Shown here piece by piece: positions 40,527 through 49,085 of a stretch of DNA of 52,704 nt; the stretch's first letter is position 1, and every line of letters begins with the position of its first letter. This stretch comes from Armatimonadota bacterium (GTDB lineage Bacteria; Armatimonadota; Fimbriimonadia; Fimbriimonadales; Fimbriimonadaceae). The notes under the pieces were generated by a model that worked only from the letters and a program-made list of their open reading frames with translations, did no database searches and had not been told where the DNA came from. The stretch covers positions 1-52,704 of the forward strand of contig JAEVZK010000110.1 in the NCBI GenBank assembly GCA_023392285.1, written 5' to 3'. A program made the position numbers and the translations under genes.

Positions 40527-41561
40527 TTAGGGCCACATCGACGGGGCGTGATAGGCATAGCCATTGTTCGCCTTTTTCGTCAGGAACTGATCCCACTCAA
40601 CCTCAAACGTGTTTGTGGCAGAGACTGTGCCCGCGGCGATGGCCCCTTTCAGCTTAATATAGCTATTGATCTTTGCCTCTGTGCCCGCATAGAAGTAGCC
40701 TTGGACGTCGGTTTTGCTGCTTCCCACTGCGAAAGTGATCGTGCCGGGAGTGACCACGACTAACCGCCCGTTCCCCTTCTGGGTGAGCTTTCCAGTCACC
40801 GTCACATTTCCATTGACAAAGAAAGTGCCGCCTTTATCCATATCGCCGCTCAGGCTGAGATTTCCATTGACATAGACAACTCCTCCATCGGAGTTGAACC
40901 TGTAGCTATCGAGAACTTGGTCTCCTGCCAACACGTTTTCAGCGCAAGCTTGGTACTGCGAACCAGCCAAGGAAGGCATTGGCTTCGCCTTGACTCCCGT
41001 TATCAGTGAACCCACCAGTTGAAGAAGCGATATGGTGTAGGAACTGGTGGCCGTCCTTAGATCTTTGGTGATTTTTGCCCCTAAGCCTGCAAGCCCGAGT
41101 CCATTTCGGACGAAGACGCTTCCCGTCACCTTCGAGTTTAGCGGCAGGTTCAGCGAGTTGTTCGAATAGATTCCGTAAGACCAGATATTGTCGATCGCGT
41201 TTACGCGAAGAGACACCACTTTGTTTGCCTCGAACTTTAGCGCCCCAATTCCATTCACCTTTAGCCGCACCGTGTCGGCAACTGAAGCGCTATTGTCTTC
41301 GACCGTCACGTTGATGCTCTTTGAGCCAACATAGTAAAGCTTCGAGTCACCCGGCTCCAGCTTTCCATTGATGATGTCAGCCGTTGCGAGTTGAATCGCA
41401 CCTTCCGTAACCAACTGCTCCTTCGCGTTGTTCTCGAGCGTTCCCTGCCCGTCTGAAACTGTCGCAGACAGCGATAGGCCAGCGAATACAGCCACCGCGC
41501 CCGCGGTTACCATGAAGGCTACGACGATCATCGCGCTGCCACTCTTCTTTGTCTTTCTCAT
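40527..41561 (-). CDS. PilX-like membrane-anchored protein of the pseudopilin operon
   Basis: The 344-residue protein begins with KKSGSAMIVVAFMVTAGAVAVFAG, a short basic region and hydrophobic helix like minor pilin PilX. A large beta-rich, Asn/Gly/Val-rich domain follows, with DGGVVYVNGNLSLSGDMDKG and FFVNGNVTVTGKLTQKGNG repeats that look like a beta-helix or solenoid. It is the third gene of a three-gene operon; its ATG overlaps the upstream gene stop by four nt (ATGA). Function is inferred from position; the solenoid may be an adhesin or surface shaft element. Confidence 0.72.
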   Translation of the reverse strand: MRKTKKSGSAMIVVAFMVTAGAVAVFAGLSLSATVSDGQGTLENNAKEQLVTEGAIQLATADIINGKLEPGDSKLYYVGSKSINVTVEDNSASVADTVRLKVNGIGALKFEANKVVSLRVNAIDNIWSYGIYSNNSLNLPLNSKVTGSVFVRNGLGLAGLGAKITKDLRTATSSYTISLLQLVGSLITGVKAKPMPSLAGSQYQACAENVLAGDQVLDSYRFNSDGGVVYVNGNLSLSGDMDKGGTFFVNGNVTVTGKLTQKGNGRLVVVTPGTITFAVGSSKTDVQGYFYAGTEAKINSYIKLKGAIAAGTVSATNTFEVEWDQFLTKKANNGYAYHAPSMWP

Positions 41562-42721
41562 TTCGGCATCACCACCACGTTATCCAGCAATCCTCCAGAT
41601 TTGTCACCTGAAGTGCTTTCGTCAATAAATTCAAGGTCTGTCGTCGCCGACGTTGCGGCAACGGTGTACTTCTTCAGTGTCCACGCCCCGGAACTCGGAA
41701 GCCCGGTGCCATTTGCGTCGAGGACGTCTAAGGTCACGCCATTCCACTTCACCTCTATCTTGTTACTCGCAAAGCCGGGCCTCGGAGTGTAGTAGAAGCT
41801 GACCGCATACTGCATCCCTGGAACTGTGGTTAAGGTCTGCTTTATCGATGAAGGTAGGTCAGCATCGAGTTCCAAGTGTTGTTTGCCTTTGAACGAACTG
41901 GCCCCAAATCCACCAAACTGAATTTCGAATGGACCAGAACTCGTCTTTACCCAGCCGTTGATAATGCCGTCATCGCTGAAATAGCCCCAGCCTGATCCAG
42001 AAACGTCGGGGTATTCGAAGCCTCCGTTCACAACCATGTTGCGGAAGTTCTGCCAGTACGTGGTCGCAGTGTAAACCAGCTTACGCCCTGGCGCGTTTGG
42101 ATCAGTGGTCATCGAACGATCAGCCCTCGTCAAACTTGAAGCGGTGATGGTGTAGGTGGTGAGCTGATTGACCGAATCATTGTAGAAGCTCAAACGGTCG
42201 ATCAGACCCCACCGATAATTTCCGCCGTAATACAGCCTCCATTTCTGGTCCAAATTGGCGCTTGAGGGCTGGGATGCATCAGGCACGATCGCTCGCCAAA
42301 GTTGACTTCCCTGCCGTCCGAACGCCCCAGTCTCATCCGACATATAGAACCACACGAAGAATCCGGTGTTATACACTTCTCGCCCATCGATGCTCCCGTC
42401 TGGCGAAAAGTGATCGTTGACGCCATCGAGATCTTCGTCTGTGCCTGTCGCGGGCATTTCACAAACAAGTGCGACTCCCGGGCCACTTGTGATGATCTGA
42501 CACGACTTTGCTTGCGAGATGAACTTGTTGAGTTCCGCCGCCAGCTGAGCCACCTGCATCTGAACCGCGCTTTCCGCCGATTGCTCCGCAACGTGACGCG
42601 CAGTGTAGGCATACAAGGTGGTCGTGGCTGCCATCAAAACGACAGTCATCACCATCGCGATGCACAGCTCGACGATCGTGGCACCAGCACGGACGCCGCC
42701 TCGTGGATTATGGTGCGTCAT
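41558..42721 (-). CDS. PilW-like pseudopilin with C-terminal DUF642-like module
   Basis: The 387-residue protein starts with ATIVELCIAMVMTVVLMAATTTLY, a type IV pilin-like helix with the Glu at position 5 of the mature chain. The next 200 residues are a pilin-like globular domain. The last 160 residues, from NMVVNGGFEYPDVSGSGW through GLLDNVVVMPK, match the galactose-binding-like DUF642/discoidin pattern, in which NGGFE opens the fold and LDNV closes it. Joined, they suggest a pilin-like protein with a surface carbohydrate-binding tip. It overlaps its neighbours by 14 and 4 nt. Confidence 0.78.
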   Translation of the reverse strand: MTHHNPRGGVRAGATIVELCIAMVMTVVLMAATTTLYAYTARHVAEQSAESAVQMQVAQLAAELNKFISQAKSCQIITSGPGVALVCEMPATGTDEDLDGVNDHFSPDGSIDGREVYNTGFFVWFYMSDETGAFGRQGSQLWRAIVPDASQPSSANLDQKWRLYYGGNYRWGLIDRLSFYNDSVNQLTTYTITASSLTRADRSMTTDPNAPGRKLVYTATTYWQNFRNMVVNGGFEYPDVSGSGWGYFSDDGIINGWVKTSSGPFEIQFGGFGASSFKGKQHLELDADLPSSIKQTLTTVPGMQYAVSFYYTPRPGFASNKIEVKWNGVTLDVLDANGTGLPSSGAWTLKKYTVAATSATTDLEFIDESTSGDKSGGLLDNVVVMPK

Positions 42722-43151
42722 TGTTCCTCATCACCGAGTCGAGTCGAATAGAGCGAGTGACATTGCCGGATTGAATGAGAACGGTCCAGTTGATCTGAAC
42801 CGTCAAGTTGAAAACCTTTGGGTCGGCGGTTGCCGAGACGGTGGTATGAATTGAGGTGGGACTCGGTAATCCAGTGTTTTGCAAAGTTACCGTTGAATCG
42901 GTTGCGGTGATGCTGCTGTAGTAGGCTTTCGAGCGGAATTTCTCCATCTCGGAAGAAGCTAGAGAAAGAGCAATCATACGCTGGCGCGCCAGCACGTTCT
43001 GGGTGTTTCCAAAGCCAATCGCCGAAATGATGCCCATCGCCGTGACAGCGAGGCAGATGGTGGCCACCAACAGCTCCACCATCGAAAAGCCTCGTCGTTT
43101 TCTTCCGAGCACCCTCACAAATAAGTTATTGGCATATTGCAATGGCTTCAT
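42708..43151 (-). CDS. PilV-like pseudopilin with N-methylation motif
   Basis: The 147-residue protein has a basic leader ending RKRRG and the prepilin motif FSMVELLVATICLAVTAMGI, with the Glu at mature position 5. The remainder is a small soluble domain with the LASSEMEKFRSKAYY segment seen in many minor pilins. It begins the pseudopilin operon and overlaps the second gene by 14 nt. The secretion ATPase and peptidase genes are not in the window. Confidence 0.8.
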   Translation of the reverse strand: MKPLQYANNLFVRVLGRKRRGFSMVELLVATICLAVTAMGIISAIGFGNTQNVLARQRMIALSLASSEMEKFRSKAYYSSITATDSTVTLQNTGLPSPTSIHTTVSATADPKVFNLTVQINWTVLIQSGNVTRSIRLDSVMRNNDAP

Positions 43152-43301
43152 TACGAGGTTTGCAAAAGCGAGAGGAAACCAGGCACAAATACGATTTTCA
43201 GATTGAAATCAGGCACTTGTAACGGGATAGTTGGGCTCCGGCTTGCTCGAATGTATCGCAGAATTGACGTGGCCGTTCATTCGGCATTCCCCGGAGAACT
43301 T

Positions 43302-43973
43302 ATGAACAAATTAACTACTAGAGGATTAGCTGCTTCTGCACTACTGCTCGTAGCCGGCGCCGCATTCGCGCAGCATGCGAATGTCCCGGGCACCAGCCCG
43401 GACGGAGCGGGTAAAGATGCACAGAGCATGCTCAACTCAGTCGGCATCTCCAGCAATGTCAACACCGACCAGGTCACTGGCCGGATTTTCAAAGCTCACG
43501 ACCCGAACCAGAAGGTTTCGATTACCAATCTCTTTTCCGTGGCAGCTTATGCAGATGCCCACAAAGTTGGATACTACCAGCCGACTGGCGTCGCATCTGA
43601 TCCCACTTGGGTTCTCGGTGGCAAGGACACAAATCTTCCGAAGAATTCAGTTGAGAAGACGATCACCGGAAACTTCGCGCTTGCGTTGAAGTCGCCAGAG
43701 GGGCTCTTCCGAAGTGAAGTCGCACTCAATGGAGATAACTTCGAGCATTTCGCGGTGATGAAGTTAAAATACGCGAGCAATGGCTATATTCCTCATAGCT
43801 ATGTTGTCCTGATGGAAGATCTTGACCACGGCGGAGACAAGGACTACAACGATCGCGCGATTGTGATCTGCAACGTCGATCTCGTCCCCGTGCCGGAGCC
43901 TGCCAGCATGATCGTCCTCGGTGGTGGAATCGCTGCCGCTGTAGCTCGACGACGACGACGTTCAAACAAGTAG
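43302..43973 (+). CDS. PEP-CTERM protein with DUF4114-like domain
   Basis: The 223-residue exported protein has a signal peptide (LAASALLLVAGAAFA), a beta-rich body and the typical DUF4114 end EDLDHGGDKDYNDRAIV, with acidic and Asn side chains arranged as a calcium site. The C-terminus carries VPEPASM, a hydrophobic helix and the tail ARRRRRSNK. GGAGA is 4 nt before ATG 43302; the frame upstream to 43137 is not needed. It is followed by a bidirectional terminator and stands next to the ECF sigma locus and the pseudopilin operon. Confidence 0.87.
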   Translation: MNKLTTRGLAASALLLVAGAAFAQHANVPGTSPDGAGKDAQSMLNSVGISSNVNTDQVTGRIFKAHDPNQKVSITNLFSVAAYADAHKVGYYQPTGVASDPTWVLGGKDTNLPKNSVEKTITGNFALALKSPEGLFRSEVALNGDNFEHFAVMKLKYASNGYIPHSYVVLMEDLDHGGDKDYNDRAIVICNVDLVPVPEPASMIVLGGGIAAAVARRRRRSNK

Positions 43974-43985
43974 TCGCTCAGAGCA

Positions 43986-44028
43986 CAAAAAAGGAACCCA
44001 GCCTCTCAGATGCTGGGTTCCTTTTTGC
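43986..44028. terminator. Strong bidirectional terminator
   Basis: AAAAAAGGAACCCAGC pairs with GCTGGGTTCCTTTTT (43987-44002 with 44012-44026), giving a long perfect stem with a T run on each strand. It ends both the plus-strand PEP-CTERM gene and the minus-strand anti-sigma gene. Confidence 0.95.
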
Positions 44029-44044
44029 TTTGCCGTTCACACGG

Positions 44045-44770
44045 TTAGCGATAGAGACTAACCGCGTAAGTGCGCAAGTCTTCATGCGAGAGATCGCCCG
44101 ACAAAACAATCACGTTCCCACCGTCACTCCAAGTCACCAAGTTGCTTCGCTCGAGATTGCCAGCGTACATGCCACCTCCCATCGGACGAACACCCTCGAC
44201 TCGGTCGACGCCAGCGACGACCATCAGTTCCAGCGGCTGCCCATGATCATTCAGGAGAAGAGACAGCGCCTTACGACCCGGCTCTTCATACATCTTGCAT
44301 CCCATGATTGTAGAGGTATCGATGCGCAAGGCTGGTCGGCTTCCTACCTTCTCGCCAATATAAGACTGGACCTGCTCCGGAGCGGAGACTTGAGGATTCG
44401 GCAAGGAAATCATGCTGGAAGCCATGCTTGCCACTTCTCCAGCCTTCACGGATGCTCCTCGCAAACGGTTGAAGTAGCCTCCACCGAGAATGATCAGGAA
44501 GAATAGGCCGCAGAGCGCCCAGGCATACTTCCCAACAAAGGTCTCGACTCTGCGCGTCTTATCAATTTCGTCGAGTCGGGAAACGCACGTCTTCCACACG
44601 GGTTGGGCAGCATGCGCCTCAGCTTTTGACCGAATGCATGCCTTGAGCGCCAAAATCGCTTCGAGCTCGCGAGCATGCTCGGGTGACTTCGAGATAAATT
44701 CTTTCGCCCGGGCAAGTTCCTCTGGAGCGAGTTCTCCATCGGCAACAGCGTGAAGATCTAGCTGGTCCAT
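44045..44770 (-). CDS. Membrane anti-sigma factor-like protein
   Basis: The 241-residue protein has a cytoplasmic N-terminus with an anti-sigma-like start (LHAVADGELAPEELARAKEF). One transmembrane helix follows (YAWALCGLFFLIILGGGYF, about 83-101), then a beta-rich extracytoplasmic domain with DGGNVIVLSGDLSHEDL. The N-terminal segment shows the HxxxDGEL pattern but lacks the downstream CxxC of a zinc anti-sigma domain. It directly follows the ECF sigma gene with no gap, as partner anti-sigma genes usually do. The outer domain would sense a surface or envelope signal. Confidence 0.8.
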   Translation of the reverse strand: MDQLDLHAVADGELAPEELARAKEFISKSPEHARELEAILALKACIRSKAEAHAAQPVWKTCVSRLDEIDKTRRVETFVGKYAWALCGLFFLIILGGGYFNRLRGASVKAGEVASMASSMISLPNPQVSAPEQVQSYIGEKVGSRPALRIDTSTIMGCKMYEEPGRKALSLLLNDHGQPLELMVVAGVDRVEGVRPMGGGMYAGNLERSNLVTWSDGGNVIVLSGDLSHEDLRTYAVSLYR

Positions 44771-45334
44771 CTAATCTTCCGCCCCTTCTTTGATATAGCC
44801 TTCTTTCATAGCAAAATCCCGCAAAAATTTCCTTAACATCGCTCTACCGCGAGCCAGCCTTGATCGGACCGTCCCAATCGGCACTCCGGTTGCATCCGCG
44901 ACCTCCTGATAGCTCATCCCTTCGATGTCACTGAGGATAACCGCCATCCTGAAATCGACCGGCACCTGTGAGAGTGCATGCTCGACTTCGGTCCCCAGCG
45001 CATTGTCGAAAAGAATCCGGTCAGGAATCTCACCTTCGGCTGCCACCGGCTCCGCCGCGACCTCGTCATTGAGCGAGTTGAGCTGGGGACCTCGTTGCCG
45101 TGCCCTGTACTTGTTGATGTACAGGTTCGTCACAATCCGCAATATCCAAGCCTTGAAATTCGAGCCGTCAAAACGCTCGAATGCCTCATAGGCCCGAACT
45201 ATCGCTTCTTGTGCAAGGTCCTCTGCTTCCTCGCGCGACCGAGTCAGTCGCAAAGCGGTTCCGAATACGGAAGGAAAGACCTTTTCCGCCTGCTTTTCAA
45301 AAGAGTCGCGCAAGTTGCGCTTTCCGAAGAGCAT
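44771..45334 (-). CDS. ECF-family RNA polymerase sigma factor
   Basis: The 187-residue protein has sigma region 2 (LTRSREEAEDLAQEAIVRAYEAFERFDG through FKAWILRIVTNLYINKYRARQRG) and region 4 (QVPVDFRMAVILSDIEGMSYQEVADATGVPIGTVRSRLARGRAML) with intact helix-turn-helix. A short variable linker stands between, as in extracytoplasmic-function sigma factors. ATG 45334 lies 9 nt after TAGACT, giving a very short leader. It is paired with the membrane anti-sigma gene. Its targets are not identifiable, but the flanking pseudopilin and PEP-CTERM genes are reasonable candidates. Confidence 0.93.
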   Translation of the reverse strand: MLFGKRNLRDSFEKQAEKVFPSVFGTALRLTRSREEAEDLAQEAIVRAYEAFERFDGSNFKAWILRIVTNLYINKYRARQRGPQLNSLNDEVAAEPVAAEGEIPDRILFDNALGTEVEHALSQVPVDFRMAVILSDIEGMSYQEVADATGVPIGTVRSRLARGRAMLRKFLRDFAMKEGYIKEGAED

Positions 45335-45432
45335 GGCGGTCGGAGTCTACCCCCCGATCTTTCTAACCACTAAGGCTAGACCCAGGTTCCCCGAAGTCTC
45401 CCAAAATTTTAAACAGGCTAATTTGCTGGTTC

Positions 45433-46497
45433 TCATGGGAAGCGCAGTAGGGCCTGCCGTAGGTCCAACCTGAGGCAGGGGTAGTTGCCGAATCCTTGTA
45501 TAGGCGAGCCGCTGGTTTCAATCGCTCTCCGGATAAGGTAGTTAGATCGTCCGCCGTTGGCCCAAAGAAGAGCGGCTGCCCCCGCCACCATCGGTGATGA
45601 AAACGAAGTCCCTGAATCGAAGTTGAGACGATTTCCAGGGATCGTGCTCAGGATGTGAACGGCAGGCGCCGCGGTGTGCACCCACGAACCATAGGAACTG
45701 AAGGTGGCGCGCCGATCATTCTGATCCACACCCGCCACCGCAATACAGTTGTTGAGGGCTGCCGGATACACCTTGTCCGTGTTACCGTTGTTGCCAGCTG
45801 CTGCGACAACGACCACACCTTGCTCCCACGCAGCATCGACTGCCTCCTGAAGCGACTGCGAATACTCCCGCTGGCCGACGCTCATGTTGATCACCTTGGC
45901 GCCCCGAGCCACCGCCCAATCGATGGCGGGGATCAACGTGGCGTCACTTCCTTGATTGGTGTCGGTCACCACTTTGGCAACGATCAGGGAAGTGTTATAA
46001 CCCACCGAAGCCATCCCTGCTCCATTGTTGGTGATAGCGCCGATAATGCCGCAGACCCTGGTCCCATGGCCGATTCGATCCGTCGCATCTCCTCCGACGA
46101 AGCTCGCCTTGTCCAGCACCTTTCCCGCGAGATCGTAATGAGTGCTGTCCACGCCGGAATCGAGCACCGCCACCACGACGGAGGGGCTGCCCTGGCTAAA
46201 CTGCCAACCTTGAAAAGCATTGATGCGCGGGAGATACCACTGGGAAGTCTGCGCAGGGTCGTTCACCTGCAGAAGATGGATCCGATAGTTCGGTTCAATG
46301 TATTCGACGCCGATCGGAGAAATGGCTCTGCGCGAATAAACACGCCATAAATTGCGCCTGAGGCTGATCGGCTGTGCAACTACGGCGGCAGGAGGCCGAA
46401 TCCCCGGACGGTACTTGACCAGGTACTCACTATCGATCGGCTGAGCTGCGCAAAGTCCGCCCAAGAGAAGCAGAATCGCAGTCGCAATGTGACGCAC
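45433..46497 (-). CDS. Secreted subtilisin-like serine protease (S8)
   Basis: The 354-residue protein has a signal peptide (ATAILLLLGGLCAAQ), a short prodomain and an S8 catalytic domain. All catalytic residues are visible: Asp113 in AVLDSGVD, His144 in GHGTRVCG, Asn236 in AAAGNNG and Ser298 in SGTSFSSPMVAGA. The GTG start at 46497 is fixed by TAAACT at 6 nt; the -10 box overlaps the stop codon of mqnE (TGATAAACT), so the protease has a promoter immediately behind that gene. It would act outside the cytoplasm; no substrate is evident. Confidence 0.95.
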   Translation of the reverse strand: MRHIATAILLLLGGLCAAQPIDSEYLVKYRPGIRPPAAVVAQPISLRRNLWRVYSRRAISPIGVEYIEPNYRIHLLQVNDPAQTSQWYLPRINAFQGWQFSQGSPSVVVAVLDSGVDSTHYDLAGKVLDKASFVGGDATDRIGHGTRVCGIIGAITNNGAGMASVGYNTSLIVAKVVTDTNQGSDATLIPAIDWAVARGAKVINMSVGQREYSQSLQEAVDAAWEQGVVVVAAAGNNGNTDKVYPAALNNCIAVAGVDQNDRRATFSSYGSWVHTAAPAVHILSTIPGNRLNFDSGTSFSSPMVAGAAALLWANGGRSNYLIRRAIETSGSPIQGFGNYPCLRLDLRQALLRFP

Positions 46498-46503
46498 AAA
46501 TGA

Positions 46504-46509
46504 AGTTTA
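46504..46509 (-). promoter_or_regulatory. -10-like TAAACT, leaderless start of the subtilase
   Basis: TAAACT ends 6 nt before GTG 46497 on the minus strand and abuts the stop codon of mqnE. Confidence 0.5.
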
Positions 46510-47670
46510 TCAGGCTCGTGCCAGAGGAATGAGATGGCGAACAGGTTTTTGAGTCACTTGCTCTCCCCAGCTGATCTCGTTGTACAGCGAATCTCTTTCA
46601 ACCGGGACCCGACCCACCTCTTCAATCATGGCGACCATATTCTCGTGGGTGAGCGCTTGGCTCTTATTGCCCCACTCGCCATCCTTATAGGTGATCTCGT
46701 ATTCGTGCACCAAGCCATCCGCGTCGTCCGCCCCATACCACAGCGCAGCCTGCGTTACCGGAACGGTGTTCATAATCCAGAAGCTCTTGATGTGGTCGAA
46801 GTTGTCCAGCATCAAGCGACTCACGGCGATGTTCCGCAGGTCAGTATCTCCCGTCGGGGCGGCAATATGCTCCAGTTCCGTGTTCTCCGGATGGAAGCTG
46901 AGTGGCGTCATGGTGAGGAAATGACCGGTCTCATCCTGGAGCTCTCTAAGTTGAATCAAGTGGTCGACCAGCTCCTCGTCGGTTTCAATGTGGCCGTACA
47001 GCATGGTCGCGTACTGCTTCATCCCGAGACGTGCGGCGGCTCGGGCTACATCCTTCCACTCTTCACCGTTCAACTTCTTGCCAAACAGTTCCCGGTGAAC
47101 TCGCTCGCTCAGAATCTCAATCCCTCCGCCTGGCAGCGAATCTAATCCTGCCTCGATCAGGTCCGCGAGAGCCTGCTCTACCGTAACCTTGCCTTGACGA
47201 GCAATCGCCACGATTTCGACGGCAGTGAACGCCTTGACGTGGACTCCTGGACGAACTTCTTTCACTGTCCGAACAAGGTCAAGATAGTATTGGTAAGGCA
47301 GACGTGGATTGATTCCGCCCACCATGTGGATCTCCGTCATCGGCACATCTTTATGCCAGGTCAGTCGCTCTCGCACCTGGTCCAACGACATCTGGTAGGG
47401 TGCGGGGCCACCCTTCTTGGCATAGAAGGAGCAGAACTTACAAAACTTGTTGCAAATGTTCGTGTAGTTGATGTGCTGATTTCGAACGTAGTAGGTCTTC
47501 GCTCCGTGCTTACGTTCGCGCACCATATTCGCGAGGTAACCCACGCCGGTCAAATTCTGAGTGCGATAGAGCGTAAGCCCATCCTCAAAACTAAGCCTTT
47601 GTCCGGCTTGCACCTTCTCGTAAATAGGAAGAAGATCGAGTCCGACGATTCGTTCTGGAGATAGCGCCAT
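46510..47670 (-). CDS. mqnE: Aminofutalosine synthase (radical SAM)
   Basis: The 386-residue radical SAM enzyme has the CxxxCxxC cluster motif (Cys73, Cys77 and Cys80 in NICNKFCKFCSF), preceded by the YVRNQHINYTN segment. It also shows GGINPRLPYQYY and KAFTAVEI. These match MqnE, which joins S-adenosylmethionine-derived deoxyadenosyl to an enolpyruvyl-benzoate precursor in the futalosine route to menaquinone; close relatives are MqnC and CofH. AGGAAA lies before the ATG at 47670. Other mqn genes are not in the window. Confidence 0.9.
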   Translation of the reverse strand: MALSPERIVGLDLLPIYEKVQAGQRLSFEDGLTLYRTQNLTGVGYLANMVRERKHGAKTYYVRNQHINYTNICNKFCKFCSFYAKKGGPAPYQMSLDQVRERLTWHKDVPMTEIHMVGGINPRLPYQYYLDLVRTVKEVRPGVHVKAFTAVEIVAIARQGKVTVEQALADLIEAGLDSLPGGGIEILSERVHRELFGKKLNGEEWKDVARAAARLGMKQYATMLYGHIETDEELVDHLIQLRELQDETGHFLTMTPLSFHPENTELEHIAAPTGDTDLRNIAVSRLMLDNFDHIKSFWIMNTVPVTQAALWYGADDADGLVHEYEITYKDGEWGNKSQALTHENMVAMIEEVGRVPVERDSLYNEISWGEQVTQKPVRHLIPLARA

Positions 47671-47804
47671 CTGAATTTCCTACGATAGCCTACCAGACGA
47701 ACTTTCACTTTTTCTTGAAACTTCGTGGCGAAGGCCTTGGAGTTTTCCCGCCTCCAGTCTCCGTCTGGAGTCCAAAGGGCGGCCCTCAATAAACGAGAGT
47801 TGCC

Positions 47805-49031
47805 TTAATTGGGAAGGGGTGGAGGAGCAATTTCGGGAGTTGCGAACCGGTTGCGAGGAGTCCAAATATAGGCAAGAACGCCGCTTGTCTCGATCTGCTC
47901 AGAGCCAATCGCTTTTGGACCTCCCTGAACTTGGACCGCAGCGTACTGGCTGACCGCAATCCCGCCCGGAGGACATGCCTTCTGCAGATGCGCGGCGATA
48001 TCGATCACCTCTGAGAAGTTCAGGGTCTTGAGATCGTTTCCGTCGGGGGCGTTCACGGCCCCGCTATGGATACCACACCGCAGGATAATTGGGCTGCCAA
48101 GTTTGTTGCGAAACGTATTCAGCTCGATCAAGCCGACCTGCAAATTCTTGGCCGCCGCGAAAGCCTGCTGCGGAGTGTCAAAGGTCGCGGTGACACCGTC
48201 TCCGGCCGTCGAGTGAATACGTCCGCTATGCTTCTTCACAATGAAGTTGACAAAGTCGTGATACTCGCTGAATGAATATTCGATGCTGAATTGGTCTGGC
48301 GCCTTACTCTTCAGGGCTGTGGACGCGACGACGTCGACGCTCAGAAACGTGCAACTCTGCTCCCCTCCCTTCAAGCGTTCCTGCAGGTCCATCAGCTGGC
48401 GAAGCAACTCCTGTCGCTCCTGAACTGGATCTTTCAACCCAAAAGTTCTGCGGTTCTTCCCCATAAACTCGTTCAAGAAATAACCAGCCGCCGCACATCC
48501 GGCTGTCAGCGGGATGAGCCAGAAAGGTTGAACGGTAAACCTCGCCTGCAGAAGAAGTCCAAAAACGCTATGGCTTATGAAATAGACGATTCCCATCAGG
48601 CCGCTTGAGAGGGCGGCGACCCGTGGAGACTTGGCCAGGCTTAGCATGTACAGACCAAGCAAAATGATCAGGATCATCAGAATCCCGAAAAGGCCATACG
48701 AGCTTGACCCGAACCGACCGTCGAGCGCGTGCGTAAGACCAACCCCCGCGCCAATTCCGCTCGCCACGACCCACTGACGTTCTTCCGGATCAAGGGAGAG
48801 ATAAGCCGCCCGCAGCTTCTTCGTCGTGGTCTGCTTTTCCTCTTTGGTGCGATGGGCAACCGCAATTCGCACGTAGTCGAGTGGCGCACCGGTCGCTTCG
48901 GCTACCGCCTGAATCGCCGCGTCGTCAAGATCACCACCGCTCGATTCGCGCAAGCGTTCCGCCAGTTCCAGCATCTGCTGAACGGTATCGTCGCTGAGTT
49001 GACGCGTCTCCTCCAGATGGTCTTGATTCAC
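47805..49031 (-). CDS. Membrane-bound class III nucleotide cyclase
   Basis: The 408-residue protein has a soluble N-terminal helical domain (EETRQLSDDTVQQMLELAERL), four to five transmembrane helices (about 115-190) and a short coiled linker. The class III cyclase domain follows, with metal Asp233 in FLSVDVVAST and Asp278 in STAGDGVTATFD. Both metal Asp residues are intact; the base-specifying Lys/Asp positions are not clear, so cAMP or cGMP is undecided. The frame is open to ATG 49073; GTG 49031 has a TAAACT 10 nt upstream and is preferred. The N-terminus may bind a regulatory partner. Confidence 0.82.
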   Translation of the reverse strand: MNQDHLEETRQLSDDTVQQMLELAERLRESSGGDLDDAAIQAVAEATGAPLDYVRIAVAHRTKEEKQTTTKKLRAAYLSLDPEERQWVVASGIGAGVGLTHALDGRFGSSSYGLFGILMILIILLGLYMLSLAKSPRVAALSSGLMGIVYFISHSVFGLLLQARFTVQPFWLIPLTAGCAAAGYFLNEFMGKNRRTFGLKDPVQERQELLRQLMDLQERLKGGEQSCTFLSVDVVASTALKSKAPDQFSIEYSFSEYHDFVNFIVKKHSGRIHSTAGDGVTATFDTPQQAFAAAKNLQVGLIELNTFRNKLGSPIILRCGIHSGAVNAPDGNDLKTLNFSEVIDIAAHLQKACPPGGIAVSQYAAVQVQGGPKAIGSEQIETSGVLAYIWTPRNRFATPEIAPPPLPN

Positions 49032-49041
49032 GAGTTTGCCG

Positions 49042-49047
49042 AGTTTA
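49042..49047 (-). promoter_or_regulatory. -10-like TAAACT before the cyclase gene
   Basis: TAAACT ends 10 nt before GTG 49031, implying a leader of three to five nt. It overlaps the 5' end of the longer alternative gene model that begins at 49073. Confidence 0.4.
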
Positions 49048-49085
49048 CTAAACCGTCGAATACATCGTAGCATTGAGCTAGGCCA

